Source: Novosphingobium kaempferiae (GTDB lineage: Bacteria; Pseudomonadota; Alphaproteobacteria; Sphingomonadales; Sphingomonadaceae). From it: a DNA stretch of 64,000 nucleotides. Position numbers and translations under genes: made by a program. This document shows, piece by piece, positions 53,999-62,729 of the stretch (position 1 is its first letter; every line of letters starts with the position of its first letter). The stretch is from assembly GCF_021227995.1 (NCBI RefSeq), contig NZ_CP089301.1, positions 4,030,001 through 4,094,000 of the forward strand, read 5' to 3'. The notes under the pieces are model-generated. The model ran no database searches. It saw only the letters and a list, made by a program, of their open reading frames with translations, and had not been told where the DNA came from.

Positions 53999-55133
53999 CC
54001 GCCTCGCGCCGGGCGGCGAACCACGCCACCATGCGCTCGATCGCATCCTCGATCTGCGGCGTGGAGACGGCGAAGCTCAGGCGGATGAAGCGGTTGCCGT
54101 CCACCGGGTCGAAGTCGATCCCCGGCGCGGTGGCGACGCCGGTGTCGGCCAGCAGCTGGCGGCAGAACGCGAAGCTGTCGTTGGTCAGGTGGCCGATGTC
54201 CGCCCAGATGTAGAACGCCCCGTCCGGCGGCGCGATCCGCTGGAGGCCGAGGCGCGGTAGCGCCGCCAGCAGCAGCTCGCGGTTGCGCGCGTAGTTGGCG
54301 TGGTGGCCTTCCAGTTCCTCCACGCAGTCGAACGCGACGAGCCCTGCGTGCTGCGCCAGCACCGGCGGGGTCAGGAACAGGTTGGCGATCCGCGCCCGCG
54401 CAGGCTCGATCAGGTGCGGCGGCACCACCAGCCAGCCGAGCCGCCAGCCCGCCATCGAGAACCACTTGGAAAAGCTGTTCACCACCAGCGCATCGGGCAC
54501 ATGGCTCAGCAGCGAGTCCGCCGTCATGCCGTAGGTCAGGCCGTGGTAGATCTCGTCCGAAATCACCGCGATGCCCTTGCGCGCGCAGACTTCGGCGATG
54601 GCCGCCAGTTCCTCCGGCGCGATCACGGTGCCGGTGGGGTTGGCCGGGCTGGCGATGATGAGCCCCTCGGGCGCCGGGTCCAGCGCGTCGAGCGCGGCGG
54701 CCGTCACCTGATAGCGCTCGGCAGGACCGCAGGGCAGCTCCACCGGCTCGATGTAGAGCGTACGCATGGCGTTGCGGTAGGCGACATAGCCCGGCCGGGC
54801 GAGCGCCACCCGCGCACCGGGCCGGAACAGGCACGACAGCGCCAGCACGAAGGCGGGCGAGGCGCCGCAGGTCAGGAACACCTGCTCGGGGGAGACTTCG
54901 ACGCCGTAAGCCTCGGCATAGTGGCGCGCGATCCGCTCGCGCAGGGCCGGGCTCTCCCAGTAGCCGCCCGCCTCGGCATCGAGCACCGCATGGGCGGCGG
55001 CAATGGCGGCGGCGGGCGCGCCGGTGGACGGCTGGCCGTACTCCATGTGGATCACGTCGCGCCCCTCGGCGGCGAGTTCGTAGGCGAGGCGGCCGATGGT
55101 GGTGGCGTGGAAGGGTTCGACGTGCGCGATCAT
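53985..55133 (-). CDS. PLP-dependent aminotransferase (class I/II)
   Basis: 382 residues. Fold type I aminotransferase: MEYGQPSTGAP near the start, SPANPTGTVI, SDEIYHGLTYG (PLP contact Asp/Tyr) and the PLP-binding Lys in NSFSKWFSMAGWRLGW; C-terminal Arg in RFIRLSFA. Most like aspartate/alanine-type enzymes. Stands alone on the minus strand; a family A palindrome lies just upstream of its start. Confidence 0.88.
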   Translation of the reverse strand: MIAHVEPFHATTIGRLAYELAAEGRDVIHMEYGQPSTGAPAAAIAAAHAVLDAEAGGYWESPALRERIARHYAEAYGVEVSPEQVFLTCGASPAFVLALSCLFRPGARVALARPGYVAYRNAMRTLYIEPVELPCGPAERYQVTAAALDALDPAPEGLIIASPANPTGTVIAPEELAAIAEVCARKGIAVISDEIYHGLTYGMTADSLLSHVPDALVVNSFSKWFSMAGWRLGWLVVPPHLIEPARARIANLFLTPPVLAQHAGLVAFDCVEELEGHHANYARNRELLLAALPRLGLQRIAPPDGAFYIWADIGHLTNDSFAFCRQLLADTGVATAPGIDFDPVDGNRFIRLSFAVSTPQIEDAIERMVAWFAARREAVSPA

Positions 55134-55185
55134 GCCCGCGTGCTACGCGCGGGCGGCGGGCGATGCAATGTATCGCCCGTTCGTT

Positions 55186-55260
55186 CGTCATTGCGAGCGC
55201 AGCGAAGCAATCCACGGTCGGCTCGCGCCGCTGGATTGCTTCGCTGCGCTCGCAATGACG
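55186..55260. repeat. Interspersed palindromic repeat, family A, copy 2
   Basis: 75-bp palindrome CGTCATTGCGAGCGCAGCGA ... TCGCTGCGCTCGCAATGACG. Lies 50 bp upstream of the divergent aminotransferase and aldo/keto reductase starts. Confidence 0.92.
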
Positions 55261-55385
55261 AAGCAAAGTACGACGGGGACGTTGCCGGATGGCAGGCTCT
55301 CTTGATCCAGCGGGAAGCATGGCTCTCCCCGCATGGCCAGCCCCCTCGACACGCGCCACAACCCCGCCCGAAAGGAGAACACACG

Positions 55386-56447
55386 ATGGCGACCAGCCTC
55401 GATCACTACCGCCTGCTCGGCCGCTCGGGCCTGCGCGTCTCGCCGCTGGCGCTGGGCACCATGACCTTCGCCGTGGAGGGCGGCTGGGGCAGCAGCGAGG
55501 ACGAGGCGCGCGCCGTGGTGGATCGCTTCACCGAACGCGGCGGCAACTTCATCGACACCGCCGACTTCTACGGCCAGATGGGCGGCTCGGAGGAATGGCT
55601 GGGCCGCATCGTCAAGGGGCGACGGCATCCGCTGGTGATCTCCACCAAGTACTCGCTCACCACCCGCCCCGGCGACCCCAACGCGGCGGGCAACGGGCGC
55701 AAGAACATGGTCCGCTCGGTCGAGGATTCGCTGCGGCGGCTGCAAACCGACTACATCGACCTGCTCTACCTCCACATGTGGGACTTCCGCACGCCGGTGG
55801 ACGAGATCCTGCGCGGTTTCGACGATCTCGTGGCGAGCGGCAAGGTGCTCTACACCGGCCTTTCGGACACGCCCGCCTGGCAGGCGAGCCGGATGCAGGC
55901 AATCGCCGACTTGCGCGGCTGGACGCAATTCTGCGCGCTCCAGATCCAGTACAGCCTCGTCGAGCGAACGGTGGAGCGCGAACTGATCCCGATGGCGCGG
56001 GAGATGGGCATGGGGGTATCACCGTGGGCACCGCTCGGTCAGGGGATGCTGACCGGCAAGTACACCCGCGCCGATCTCGACACGACCGGCAGCATGGACG
56101 CGATCGGCTCGCGCAAGGCGATCAACGCGGTGACGGGCAAGCTGACCGCGCGCAACCTCGACATCGCCGACGTGGTGGTCGAGGTGGCGCGGGAGATCGG
56201 CTGCACTGCGGCACAGGTGGCGCTGGCATGGACGCTGGCGAACCCGGCGACGTGCGCCCCGGTGGTCGGCGTGCGCACCCCCGCGCAGCTTGAGGACAAC
56301 CTCGGCGCGCTGGACCTGACGCTGGATGAGAGCCAGCTGGCGCGGCTGGACGCGGTGAGCGCGGTGCCCAAGGTGTTCCCGATGGACGTTCTCACCGGCC
56401 CGGCGGAGGGGATGATGTTCGGCGGGGTCACGGTGGAGCGGCGGTGA
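55386..56447 (+). CDS. Aldo/keto reductase
   Basis: 353 residues. NADPH-dependent oxidoreductase with the AKR tetrad: Asp and Tyr in NFIDTADFYG, Lys in VISTKYSL, His in YLHMWD; the cofactor-binding VSPWAPLGQGML and CAPVVGVRTPAQLEDNL are present. Closest to the YajO/Tas-type branch. GAAAGGAG lies about 10 bp upstream of ATG 55386. Followed by a family B repeat. Confidence 0.9.
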   Translation: MATSLDHYRLLGRSGLRVSPLALGTMTFAVEGGWGSSEDEARAVVDRFTERGGNFIDTADFYGQMGGSEEWLGRIVKGRRHPLVISTKYSLTTRPGDPNAAGNGRKNMVRSVEDSLRRLQTDYIDLLYLHMWDFRTPVDEILRGFDDLVASGKVLYTGLSDTPAWQASRMQAIADLRGWTQFCALQIQYSLVERTVERELIPMAREMGMGVSPWAPLGQGMLTGKYTRADLDTTGSMDAIGSRKAINAVTGKLTARNLDIADVVVEVAREIGCTAAQVALAWTLANPATCAPVVGVRTPAQLEDNLGALDLTLDESQLARLDAVSAVPKVFPMDVLTGPAEGMMFGGVTVERR

Positions 56448-56448
56448 C

Positions 56449-56574
56449 AATTCCTCCCCGAGCTTGTCTCGGGGAGGTGGCAGCCCGAAGGGCTGACGGA
56501 GGGGGAATTGCCTGAACTCTCCCCCTCCACCACCGCTTCGCGGCGGTCCCCCTCCCCGTTCCGGGGAGGAACTT
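56449..56574. repeat. Interspersed palindromic repeat, family B, copy 2
   Basis: 126 bp with CAATTCCTCCCCGAGCTTGT at the left and CCGTTCCGGGGAGGAACTT at the right, and inner CCCCCTCCACCACCGCTTCG/CGGCGG. Same layout as the copy between fliO and fliP. Lies between the convergent aldo/keto reductase and SnoaL-like genes. Confidence 0.88.
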
Positions 56575-56578
56575 GGGC

Positions 56579-56998
56579 TCAGAACACCGTGTAAACCCGG
56601 CTCGCGAACAGCCAGCGCCCGTCCTGCTTCACGAAGCGATCGTGATATTCCCCGCGCACTTCCTTGTCGGTGCCGGTGATCGCCGCGACCATCAGCGCGT
56701 TCGCCTCAGCCGTATCGCCGGAAACCGCGATCATCAGGTTGTGGATCAGCGGCACCGGATGCGGCCGCCCGCGCCCTTCGATGAGGAACGCGGCCAGCGC
56801 ATCGGGCGTCTCGAACCGCTGGCGCACGGCGAACTCCGCCTTGTCCGCCGCGCCGAAGCGGACTTCGAAGGTGCCGCCGGGTGCAAACAGTGCCGGAATG
56901 TCCTCGTAAGCCTCGCGCCGCACGGCCCTTGCATAGCCGTGGACGAGATCGGCGATGACGATGTGCGCCTCGATGCGGGCCAGCCGCTCCTCGCTCAT
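56579..56998 (-). CDS. SnoaL-like (NTF2-fold) protein
   Basis: 139 residues. Cone-shaped alpha+beta fold of the SnoaL_4/NTF2 superfamily: EAHIVIADLVHGYARAVRR helix, YEDIPALFAPGGTFEV, PLIHNLMIAV, GRWLFASRVYTVF end. Members include isomerases, cyclases and dehydratases of aromatic and steroid metabolism. ATG 56998 overlaps the SDR stop by 4 bp, so both are co-translated. Confidence 0.82.
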   Translation of the reverse strand: MSEERLARIEAHIVIADLVHGYARAVRREAYEDIPALFAPGGTFEVRFGAADKAEFAVRQRFETPDALAAFLIEGRGRPHPVPLIHNLMIAVSGDTAEANALMVAAITGTDKEVRGEYHDRFVKQDGRWLFASRVYTVF

Positions 56999-57783
56999 GC
57001 CGCCGCGTCCCGGCGCTCGCAGGCTTCGCGGATCGCGGTGAAGCGGGGCTCGACGCTGCGCCAGACGCGGGTGTGGGTGACGATGACCGGCTCGTCCGCC
57101 GCAATGCCCGCTGCGACCATCTCGCCCACGTCATCCGGCGTGATCGTCGAGGGCGGCATGGAACCGGCGTACTGGCGGATCTCCCCGCCGATCTTGCGCG
57201 TGGTCTCGGCAAGGTTGGTGGCGACGTAGCCGGGGCACAGCAGCGACACGCCGACGCCGTGCGGGGCCATCTCCTGCCGCAGCGCCTCGGTAAGCGCGGT
57301 GACGCCGAACTTGGCGGTGGCATAGGCCCCCACCCCCGGCACGCTCGCGGTCAGCCCGGCCTGCGACGACGTGTTGACCACATGCCCCCGCCCCCGCGCA
57401 CGCATGTCCGCCGCGAAGGCGAAGACGCCGTTGGCGACGCCGCCGAGGTTGATCGCGACGATGCGGTCGAAGCTCTCCGGGTCCATGTCCGCGAACTCGC
57501 GACCGTTGGGGGCGATGCCGGCGTTGTTGACCAGCACGTCGACCGGGCCGAACGCACTTTCTGCCTCGGCCTTGGCTCGTGCCCAGCCATCGCGGTCGCG
57601 GGTATCGAGCACGACGCCACGCACGCCCTCCCACCGTTCCGCCACCACGCGCGCGAGCGTTTCCGCGTCGATGTCCGCGACGGTGACGCGCAGACCCCGC
57701 CGGACCATCGCATCGACGATACCTAGCCCGATGCCGCTCGCGCCGCCGGTGACGAAAGCATGTCTCGCCTCGCTCAAATCCAT
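56995..57783 (-). CDS. Short-chain dehydrogenase/reductase
   Basis: 262 residues. Cofactor motif TGGASGIG, NNAG near residue 92, the active-site Ser of NTSSQAG and YxxxK as YATAK. ATG 57783 has GGAGAGG upstream; a longer frame back to 57855 was rejected. Operon with the SnoaL-like gene. Divergent from the sulfotransferase with 130 bp between. Confidence 0.9.
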   Translation of the reverse strand: MDLSEARHAFVTGGASGIGLGIVDAMVRRGLRVTVADIDAETLARVVAERWEGVRGVVLDTRDRDGWARAKAEAESAFGPVDVLVNNAGIAPNGREFADMDPESFDRIVAINLGGVANGVFAFAADMRARGRGHVVNTSSQAGLTASVPGVGAYATAKFGVTALTEALRQEMAPHGVGVSLLCPGYVATNLAETTRKIGGEIRQYAGSMPPSTITPDDVGEMVAAGIAADEPVIVTHTRVWRSVEPRFTAIREACERRDAAA

Positions 57784-57913
57784 GGGTTTTACCTCTCCTC
57801 CGCGCGGGTTCGCCGCCTTTGAGGCAAGTCTGTAGGAGTGCCCACTATCTTGCAATCACCCACCCCAGGCATCACCGTGGCGACGATAAGACGATGGGGA
57901 AGGACGAACCGGC

Positions 57914-59065
57914 ATGACGCTCGACGAGGTGATCGCAGCCGCCCGCGCGGAGACCGGGCTGACGGAAATCGGCGATCCGGCAGTGCTCGAAGGCTTGCAG
58001 AAGCTGCTCGACTCTTACGCCGGGGAGGCCCGCTTCACCGAGCGGGGGACACAACTCGCACGCCGCGATCTGGTGAAGTACGTGGCCGGGCGGATGCGGA
58101 TCGAGGACTGGATGACCCGCCATCCCGAACTGGCAGAGCGCCCGGTGGAGAAACCGCTGTTCGTCTTCGGCTTACCGCGCACGGGGACCACGCTCGTCAT
58201 CAACCTGCTCGCCGCCGACCCGGCGCGCCGCCCGTTCCTGCGCTGGGAATCCCACGATCCGGTGCCGCCTCCGCGCCCCGAGGAACTGCGCGCCGGTCCA
58301 CGCTGGCGCAAGATGCAGGACCAGACGCAGGCCTCGCTGCAATACATGCCGCAGATCGCCGCGATCCATTACGAGGATGCCGACAGCCCGACCGAATGCC
58401 AGTTCTCGATGACCTATTCGTTCTGCGCGCAGGTCTTCGAATCGCAGGCCGACATTCCCGGCTATCGCCACTGGCTGCTGCACGAGGCGGACTACGGCCC
58501 CGCGTTCCGCTTCCACAAGCGCCTGCTGCAACTGCTCCAGGCCGAGGCGGGCGGGCGCTGGACGCTCAAGAACCCGTGGCATCCGCTGTTCCTCGATGCG
58601 CTGAAGGACGTCTATCCGGACGCGCAACTGGTCATGACGCACCGCGATCCGGCGGACGTGCTCGGCTCCATCGGCAGCCTGATCGAGAACGTGCGGCGCA
58701 TCTACTCGGACGACGTCGACCTCGAAGGGATCGGCCGCTCGTTCATGGAAACCTTCGCGATCATGATCGAGCGGCAGGACGCCTTCCGCGCGAAGCATGG
58801 CGCGGACGCGATCCTCGACGTGCAGTACGTGGACGTGATGAAGGATCCGATCGGCGTGTGCCGGGGCATCTACGAGCACTTCGGCGATCCCTTCACGCCC
58901 GAGGCGGAGGCCGCGATGCAGGCCTACATGGCGGCCAACCCCAAGGGGAAGCACGGCAAGCACGACTATTCGCTGGAACGCTACGGCCTGACGCGCGAGG
59001 GCGTGCATCACGCCTTCGCCGACTACATCGAACGCTACCGCATCCCGGTGAAGCAGGGCGCATGA
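57914..59065 (+). CDS. Sulfotransferase family protein (Sulfotransfer_3)
   Basis: 383 residues. The nucleotide-binding PAPS loop is GLPRTGTT near residue 85; TLKNPWHP and VMTHRDPADVLGS supply the 3'-phosphate-binding segment. N-terminal LDEVIAAARAETGL is the standard start of this actinobacterial/sphingomonad branch. Overlaps the VOC gene by 4 bp. In this group sulfonation has rarely been shown, so the exact donor is open. Confidence 0.85.
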   Translation: MTLDEVIAAARAETGLTEIGDPAVLEGLQKLLDSYAGEARFTERGTQLARRDLVKYVAGRMRIEDWMTRHPELAERPVEKPLFVFGLPRTGTTLVINLLAADPARRPFLRWESHDPVPPPRPEELRAGPRWRKMQDQTQASLQYMPQIAAIHYEDADSPTECQFSMTYSFCAQVFESQADIPGYRHWLLHEADYGPAFRFHKRLLQLLQAEAGGRWTLKNPWHPLFLDALKDVYPDAQLVMTHRDPADVLGSIGSLIENVRRIYSDDVDLEGIGRSFMETFAIMIERQDAFRAKHGADAILDVQYVDVMKDPIGVCRGIYEHFGDPFTPEAEAAMQAYMAANPKGKHGKHDYSLERYGLTREGVHHAFADYIERYRIPVKQGA

Positions 59066-59586
59066 CGCACCTTGGCGCGCGGTACGGGCAGCTCATCCAG
59101 ATGAGCTACGCCACGCGCGACATGGACGCTGCCATCGCCCATGCCGAGGCGGAACTCGGCATCACCGGCCTGCGTCGCAGCGAGGCCGAGATCGAGGTCA
59201 TGTCCTACGGCGAGCGGCGAAGGCTGGGCGTGAAGTCCGCCATCGCCAACATCGGCGCGCCGGGCGCCTTGCGCCAGTTCGAGATCATCGAGCCGGTATC
59301 GGGCGTGACGCAGATCTACACCGATGCGGTGGACTTGTCGGCGCATGTCCTGAACTTCCACCACGTAGCCGTGGCGGTTCCGGGGCCTTACTCCGCATGG
59401 GAAGCGCTGCTGGCGGGCGTGCGCGCGAGCGGGGACCAGTTCGCGCTGCTGTTCCCCGCCGAGCCCTCGCCAGCGGAGAAGCTCTGTTTCTGCTACGTCG
59501 ATACCCGGCGGCGCATCGGGCATTATACGGAGTATCTCTGGGCCGATCTCTCGCTGGCGGGGCTGCCGGTCGCGCCTTGGCTGTAG
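59062..59586 (+). CDS. VOC (glyoxalase/dioxygenase superfamily) protein
   Basis: 174 residues, two beta-alpha-beta-beta-beta modules. MSYATRDMDAAIAHAEAELG is the standard opening of glyoxalase-like proteins, and FHHVAVAVPG and FCYVDTRRRIGHYTEYL include likely metal ligands (His, Glu). Coupled to the sulfotransferase gene. Function not further defined. Confidence 0.78.
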   Translation: MTHLGARYGQLIQMSYATRDMDAAIAHAEAELGITGLRRSEAEIEVMSYGERRRLGVKSAIANIGAPGALRQFEIIEPVSGVTQIYTDAVDLSAHVLNFHHVAVAVPGPYSAWEALLAGVRASGDQFALLFPAEPSPAEKLCFCYVDTRRRIGHYTEYLWADLSLAGLPVAPWL

Positions 59587-59608
59587 GGCGGGAAGCCCGC
59601 TCCGGATT

Positions 59609-59683
59609 CGTCATTGCGAGCGTAGCGAAGCAATCCAGAGCTCGCCTTGACCGCTGGATTGCTTCGCTGCGCTCGCAATGACG
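59609..59683. repeat. Interspersed palindromic repeat, family A, copy 3
   Basis: 75-bp palindrome CGTCATTGCGAGCGTAGCGA ... TCGCTGCGCTCGCAATGACG in the 114-bp gap between the VOC gene and the convergent SDR gene. Confidence 0.93.
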
Positions 59684-59700
59684 AAAAGGGGAAGGCGGCT

Positions 59701-60510
59701 CTAGGTGCCGTCGGAATTGACGCTGACGATGCCCGGACGCTCGGCCCCCATGCCGGAAAAGCCGATGGAATAGCCGCCGTCCACCGGCAGGATGACGCCG
59801 GTGATGTAGTTCGCCTCGTCACTGGCGAGGAACAGCGCGGCGGTCGCGATGTCCTCCGCCCGCCCCCAGCGGCCCATCGGGATGCCCGCGAGCGTCGGGA
59901 AACCCTCGGGCGGGGCGTCGTGGGTCTTCGACGCCTCGACCAGCCCGGTCCACATCGTTCCGGGCGCGACGGCGTTCACGCGGATGTTGCGATCCGAGTA
60001 GTCGAGCGCGGCCACCTTGGTCAGCTGATGCACCCCCGCCTTGGCCGAGCTGTAGACGCCGTGGTGCTTCCACCCGACTACCGCGGAGGCCGAGCTGGTG
60101 TTGACGATGGCCCCGCCGCCGGTCCTGAGCATGGAAGCGATCCCGTACTTCATGCCGAGGAACACGCCGCGGATGTTGGTGGCGTGGACCTTGTCCCACA
60201 GTTCCACAGGCTGCTCGTGCAGCGCGGCCATGCCGCCGCCGAAGCCCGCATTGTTGCACAGCACGTCGAGCCGGCCGAAGCTGTCCTCGGCCTTGGCGAT
60301 CAGCGCCTGCACCTGCGCCTCGTCCGAGACGTCGCAGTGGATCGAGACGACATCGCCGCCGAGTTCCGCCGCGACTTCGTCCTCCTTGCCCGAGATATCG
60401 GCGAGCACCAGCTTCGCCCCCTCGGCATGAAACAGCCGCGCCATTGCCCGCCCCATGCCCGAACCCGCGCCGGTGATGATGCAGACCTTGTCCTGAAGCC
60501 TTCCGGCCAT
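59701..60510 (-). CDS. Short-chain dehydrogenase/reductase
   Basis: 269 residues. TGAGSGMG cofactor motif, LADIS-type NAD preference in LVLADISG, NNAG, catalytic Ser in NTSSASA and YSSAK; C-terminal YITGVILPVDGGYSIG is typical of classical SDRs. ATG 60510. Lies between family A repeats 3 and 4. Confidence 0.92.
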   Translation of the reverse strand: MAGRLQDKVCIITGAGSGMGRAMARLFHAEGAKLVLADISGKEDEVAAELGGDVVSIHCDVSDEAQVQALIAKAEDSFGRLDVLCNNAGFGGGMAALHEQPVELWDKVHATNIRGVFLGMKYGIASMLRTGGGAIVNTSSASAVVGWKHHGVYSSAKAGVHQLTKVAALDYSDRNIRVNAVAPGTMWTGLVEASKTHDAPPEGFPTLAGIPMGRWGRAEDIATAALFLASDEANYITGVILPVDGGYSIGFSGMGAERPGIVSVNSDGT

Positions 60511-60539
60511 CGTCCTTCTCCCTATGTCGTTCGCCCGTT

Positions 60540-60614
60540 CGTCATTGCGAGCGTAACGAAGCAATCCAGCATCACGGGCCGACCATGGATTGCTTCGCTA
60601 CGCTCGCAATGACG
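60540..60614. repeat. Interspersed palindromic repeat, family A, copy 4
   Basis: 75-bp palindrome CGTCATTGCGAGCGTAACGA ... TCGCTACGCTCGCAATGACG. The compensating change GTAACG/CGCTACG in both arms keeps the hairpin paired better than chance would. Lies in the 129-bp gap between two SDR genes. Confidence 0.93.
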
Positions 60615-60639
60615 CCCTGGGGCTGGGTCATCGTTCCAT

Positions 60640-61392
60640 TCACGCCGAAGTGTCGATCGTCGGCCGGATCGAGATTTCCGAGATGTTCGTGCGGCGCGGC
60701 ATCGACAGGATGAAGACGATAGCCTCGCCGATGTCCCGGGGCTTCACCGCGCCCTCCTTGGCGACATGCGCCTGGATCGCCGCGCGCCAGTTGGGGTCGG
60801 AGATGTTGTCGCCAACTTCCGTCTCGGTCGCGCCGGGCATCAGCGTGGTGACGCGGATGTTCCTGCCGCCCAGTTCCTGCCGCATGCCGTCGGTCATCAT
60901 GTTGACCGCGTGCTTGCTGGCCGAATAGGCGCTGGTCATCGGCCCTCCCTTGCGCCCGGCGAGCGAGGAGATCGTGATGATGTCGCCCACGCCCTGCTCC
61001 AGCATGTGCGGCACGGCGGCGGCGCTGGTGTAGACCGTGCCCATCAGGTTGATGTCGATGACGCGGCGATAGATCGCGGTGTCGCAGTTCTCGATCCCGC
61101 CCGCTTCCATGATCCCGGCCGAGTTAACGAGGATGTCGATGCGCCCCAGCTTCTCGACCGTCTCCGCGATGGCGCGGCGCGCGTCGTCCTCCACCATCAT
61201 GTCGCCGGGAATGGCGAGCGCAGTGCCGCCCGCCGCCTCGATCTGCGCAACCAGCCCGGAGAGGCGCTCCGCCCGCCGCGCCGTCATCGCCACTGCCGCC
61301 CCGGCCTCCGCCAGACACAGCGCCGCCGCCTCCCCGATGCCCGAGGAAGCCCCGGTCACGAGCGCGACCTTTCCTGCAAGTGGCTGGGTCAT
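60640..61392 (-). CDS. Short-chain dehydrogenase/reductase
   Basis: 250 residues. TGASSGIG, NSAG (for NNAG), Ser in TISSLAG and YSASK; the NISEISIRPT end resembles the YdfG/serine-dehydrogenase-like branch that reduces beta-keto or 3-hydroxy acids. ATG 61392. Third SDR of the region, on the same strand as the previous one. Confidence 0.91.
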   Translation of the reverse strand: MTQPLAGKVALVTGASSGIGEAAALCLAEAGAAVAMTARRAERLSGLVAQIEAAGGTALAIPGDMMVEDDARRAIAETVEKLGRIDILVNSAGIMEAGGIENCDTAIYRRVIDINLMGTVYTSAAAVPHMLEQGVGDIITISSLAGRKGGPMTSAYSASKHAVNMMTDGMRQELGGRNIRVTTLMPGATETEVGDNISDPNWRAAIQAHVAKEGAVKPRDIGEAIVFILSMPRRTNISEISIRPTIDTSA

Positions 61393-61510
61393 CTGCGGTG
61401 CTCTCCCGTTCGTTTCGTATTCATTGGCTGGCGTCGGCACGCTGCGCAGTCAACGAAAAATGCTGAACATATGTTCTAATCGCTCTGGCGCGATCACTAG
61501 ATGTATCCGA

Positions 61511-62611
61511 TCACGCAATCACCAGCACCGAGCGATGGATGAACCGCACGAGGTCCGCCTGCCCCCGCGCGCCGGTCTTGGCATAGATGCGCTTGGAGTA
61601 CGTCCGCGCCGATTCCACCGTCAGCCCGAGTTCCGGCGCGGCCTCGCTGATCGACATGCCCCGGCTGAGCGCCAGCGCCAGCCGCGCCTCGCTGGGCGCG
61701 AGGTCGAACAGCTGCGCCAGCTGGTCGCAGCGGTCGGCGGAGGACCAGTTGTCGGCGTGGAGGTAGCAGACGATGGCGGGCGCGGCCTGCGTGGTGCCCA
61801 TGCGCTGGCCGGACGGCACCAGCAGCAGGTCCAGCCAGGGCTCACGGCTCAGCACCAGCGCACGCGGGCGGGCCTGTGGGTCAACGGCAAGCTCGCGGAT
61901 CGCGGCGGGCAACTGGCGACGCAACGCCGGATCGCGCGCGGTGAGCCTGCCGTCCTTCCCCCGCATGATCGGCCCGCCGCCCTCCAGCATCCGCGTCCCT
62001 TGCGGATCGGCGTCGAGCACGCGCCCCTCGCCATCCAGCGTCAGCCAGCCGAAATTCATCCGCCGCACCGCCTCGCGCGCGACGGCGGCGGTCATCCGCT
62101 CGCGCTCCAGCGCCACGAAGGTGCCGAGTGCGGCGCGAAGGTATGGGGCAAGGCTCTCCAGCAGGGCATCGACCTCTTCGCCGAACTCGTTCTCCCGCCG
62201 CGTCACGGTGATCCAGCCGCTTGTGCCGCCCTTCTCGGCGAAGCGGATCATCCTGAGGTGGTTCATGCCCGAAGGCACCAGCAGCTGCGTCAGGTAGGCG
62301 TCGTGCGCCGGCTCACCGAGGTGGAGCAGTTGGTCCAGCCGGAACGCCCGCCCCTCCGCCATCTCGTGATAGGGCATGGGGTCGCGCAGGTAGAGATTCT
62401 CGCGATAGTGCCGCGAAACCGGCGGCGGCGAAGGCTCGCCCGAATAGAGATGGATCACCCGCGCCTCGGGCGTGCCCAGCGGCAGCGGCCGGAACACGAG
62501 GCTCGCGTAGTCGCCCGCCACCGCATCGCGCAGCGCGTCGAGGAAACCGCGCCATGGCGGGTCTTCGACCAGCCCCCCGATCAGGGGCACGATGAGGTTC
62601 TCTCCCGCCAT
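61511..62611 (-). CDS. LuxR-family regulator with large N-terminal sensor domain
   Basis: 366 residues. The C-terminal HTH (LAPSEARLALALSRGMSISEAAPELGLTVESARTYSKRIYAKTGARGQ) is LuxR type; the N-terminal 290 residues are a sensor-like domain found in sphingomonads (LIGGLVEDPPWRGFLDALRDAV, then a PAS-like middle MNFGWLTLDGEGRVLDADPQG). ATG 62611 chosen; ATG 62662 has AGGAG closer by. Divergent from the LLM gene and its likely regulator; a GCATCG/CGATGC inverted repeat at 62691-62708 lies between. Confidence 0.85.
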   Translation of the reverse strand: MAGENLIVPLIGGLVEDPPWRGFLDALRDAVAGDYASLVFRPLPLGTPEARVIHLYSGEPSPPPVSRHYRENLYLRDPMPYHEMAEGRAFRLDQLLHLGEPAHDAYLTQLLVPSGMNHLRMIRFAEKGGTSGWITVTRRENEFGEEVDALLESLAPYLRAALGTFVALERERMTAAVAREAVRRMNFGWLTLDGEGRVLDADPQGTRMLEGGGPIMRGKDGRLTARDPALRRQLPAAIRELAVDPQARPRALVLSREPWLDLLLVPSGQRMGTTQAAPAIVCYLHADNWSSADRCDQLAQLFDLAPSEARLALALSRGMSISEAAPELGLTVESARTYSKRIYAKTGARGQADLVRFIHRSVLVIA

Positions 62612-62729
62612 GTTCTCATCCCCAAATGGGAATTTGCTTTGAGCGACGCCTAGACCACCCATGGGCTCCTAACAAAGAGGCGCACGCGCGGCATCGTCGC
62701 GGCGATGCGCCGCTGAAGAGGAGCGCCCG

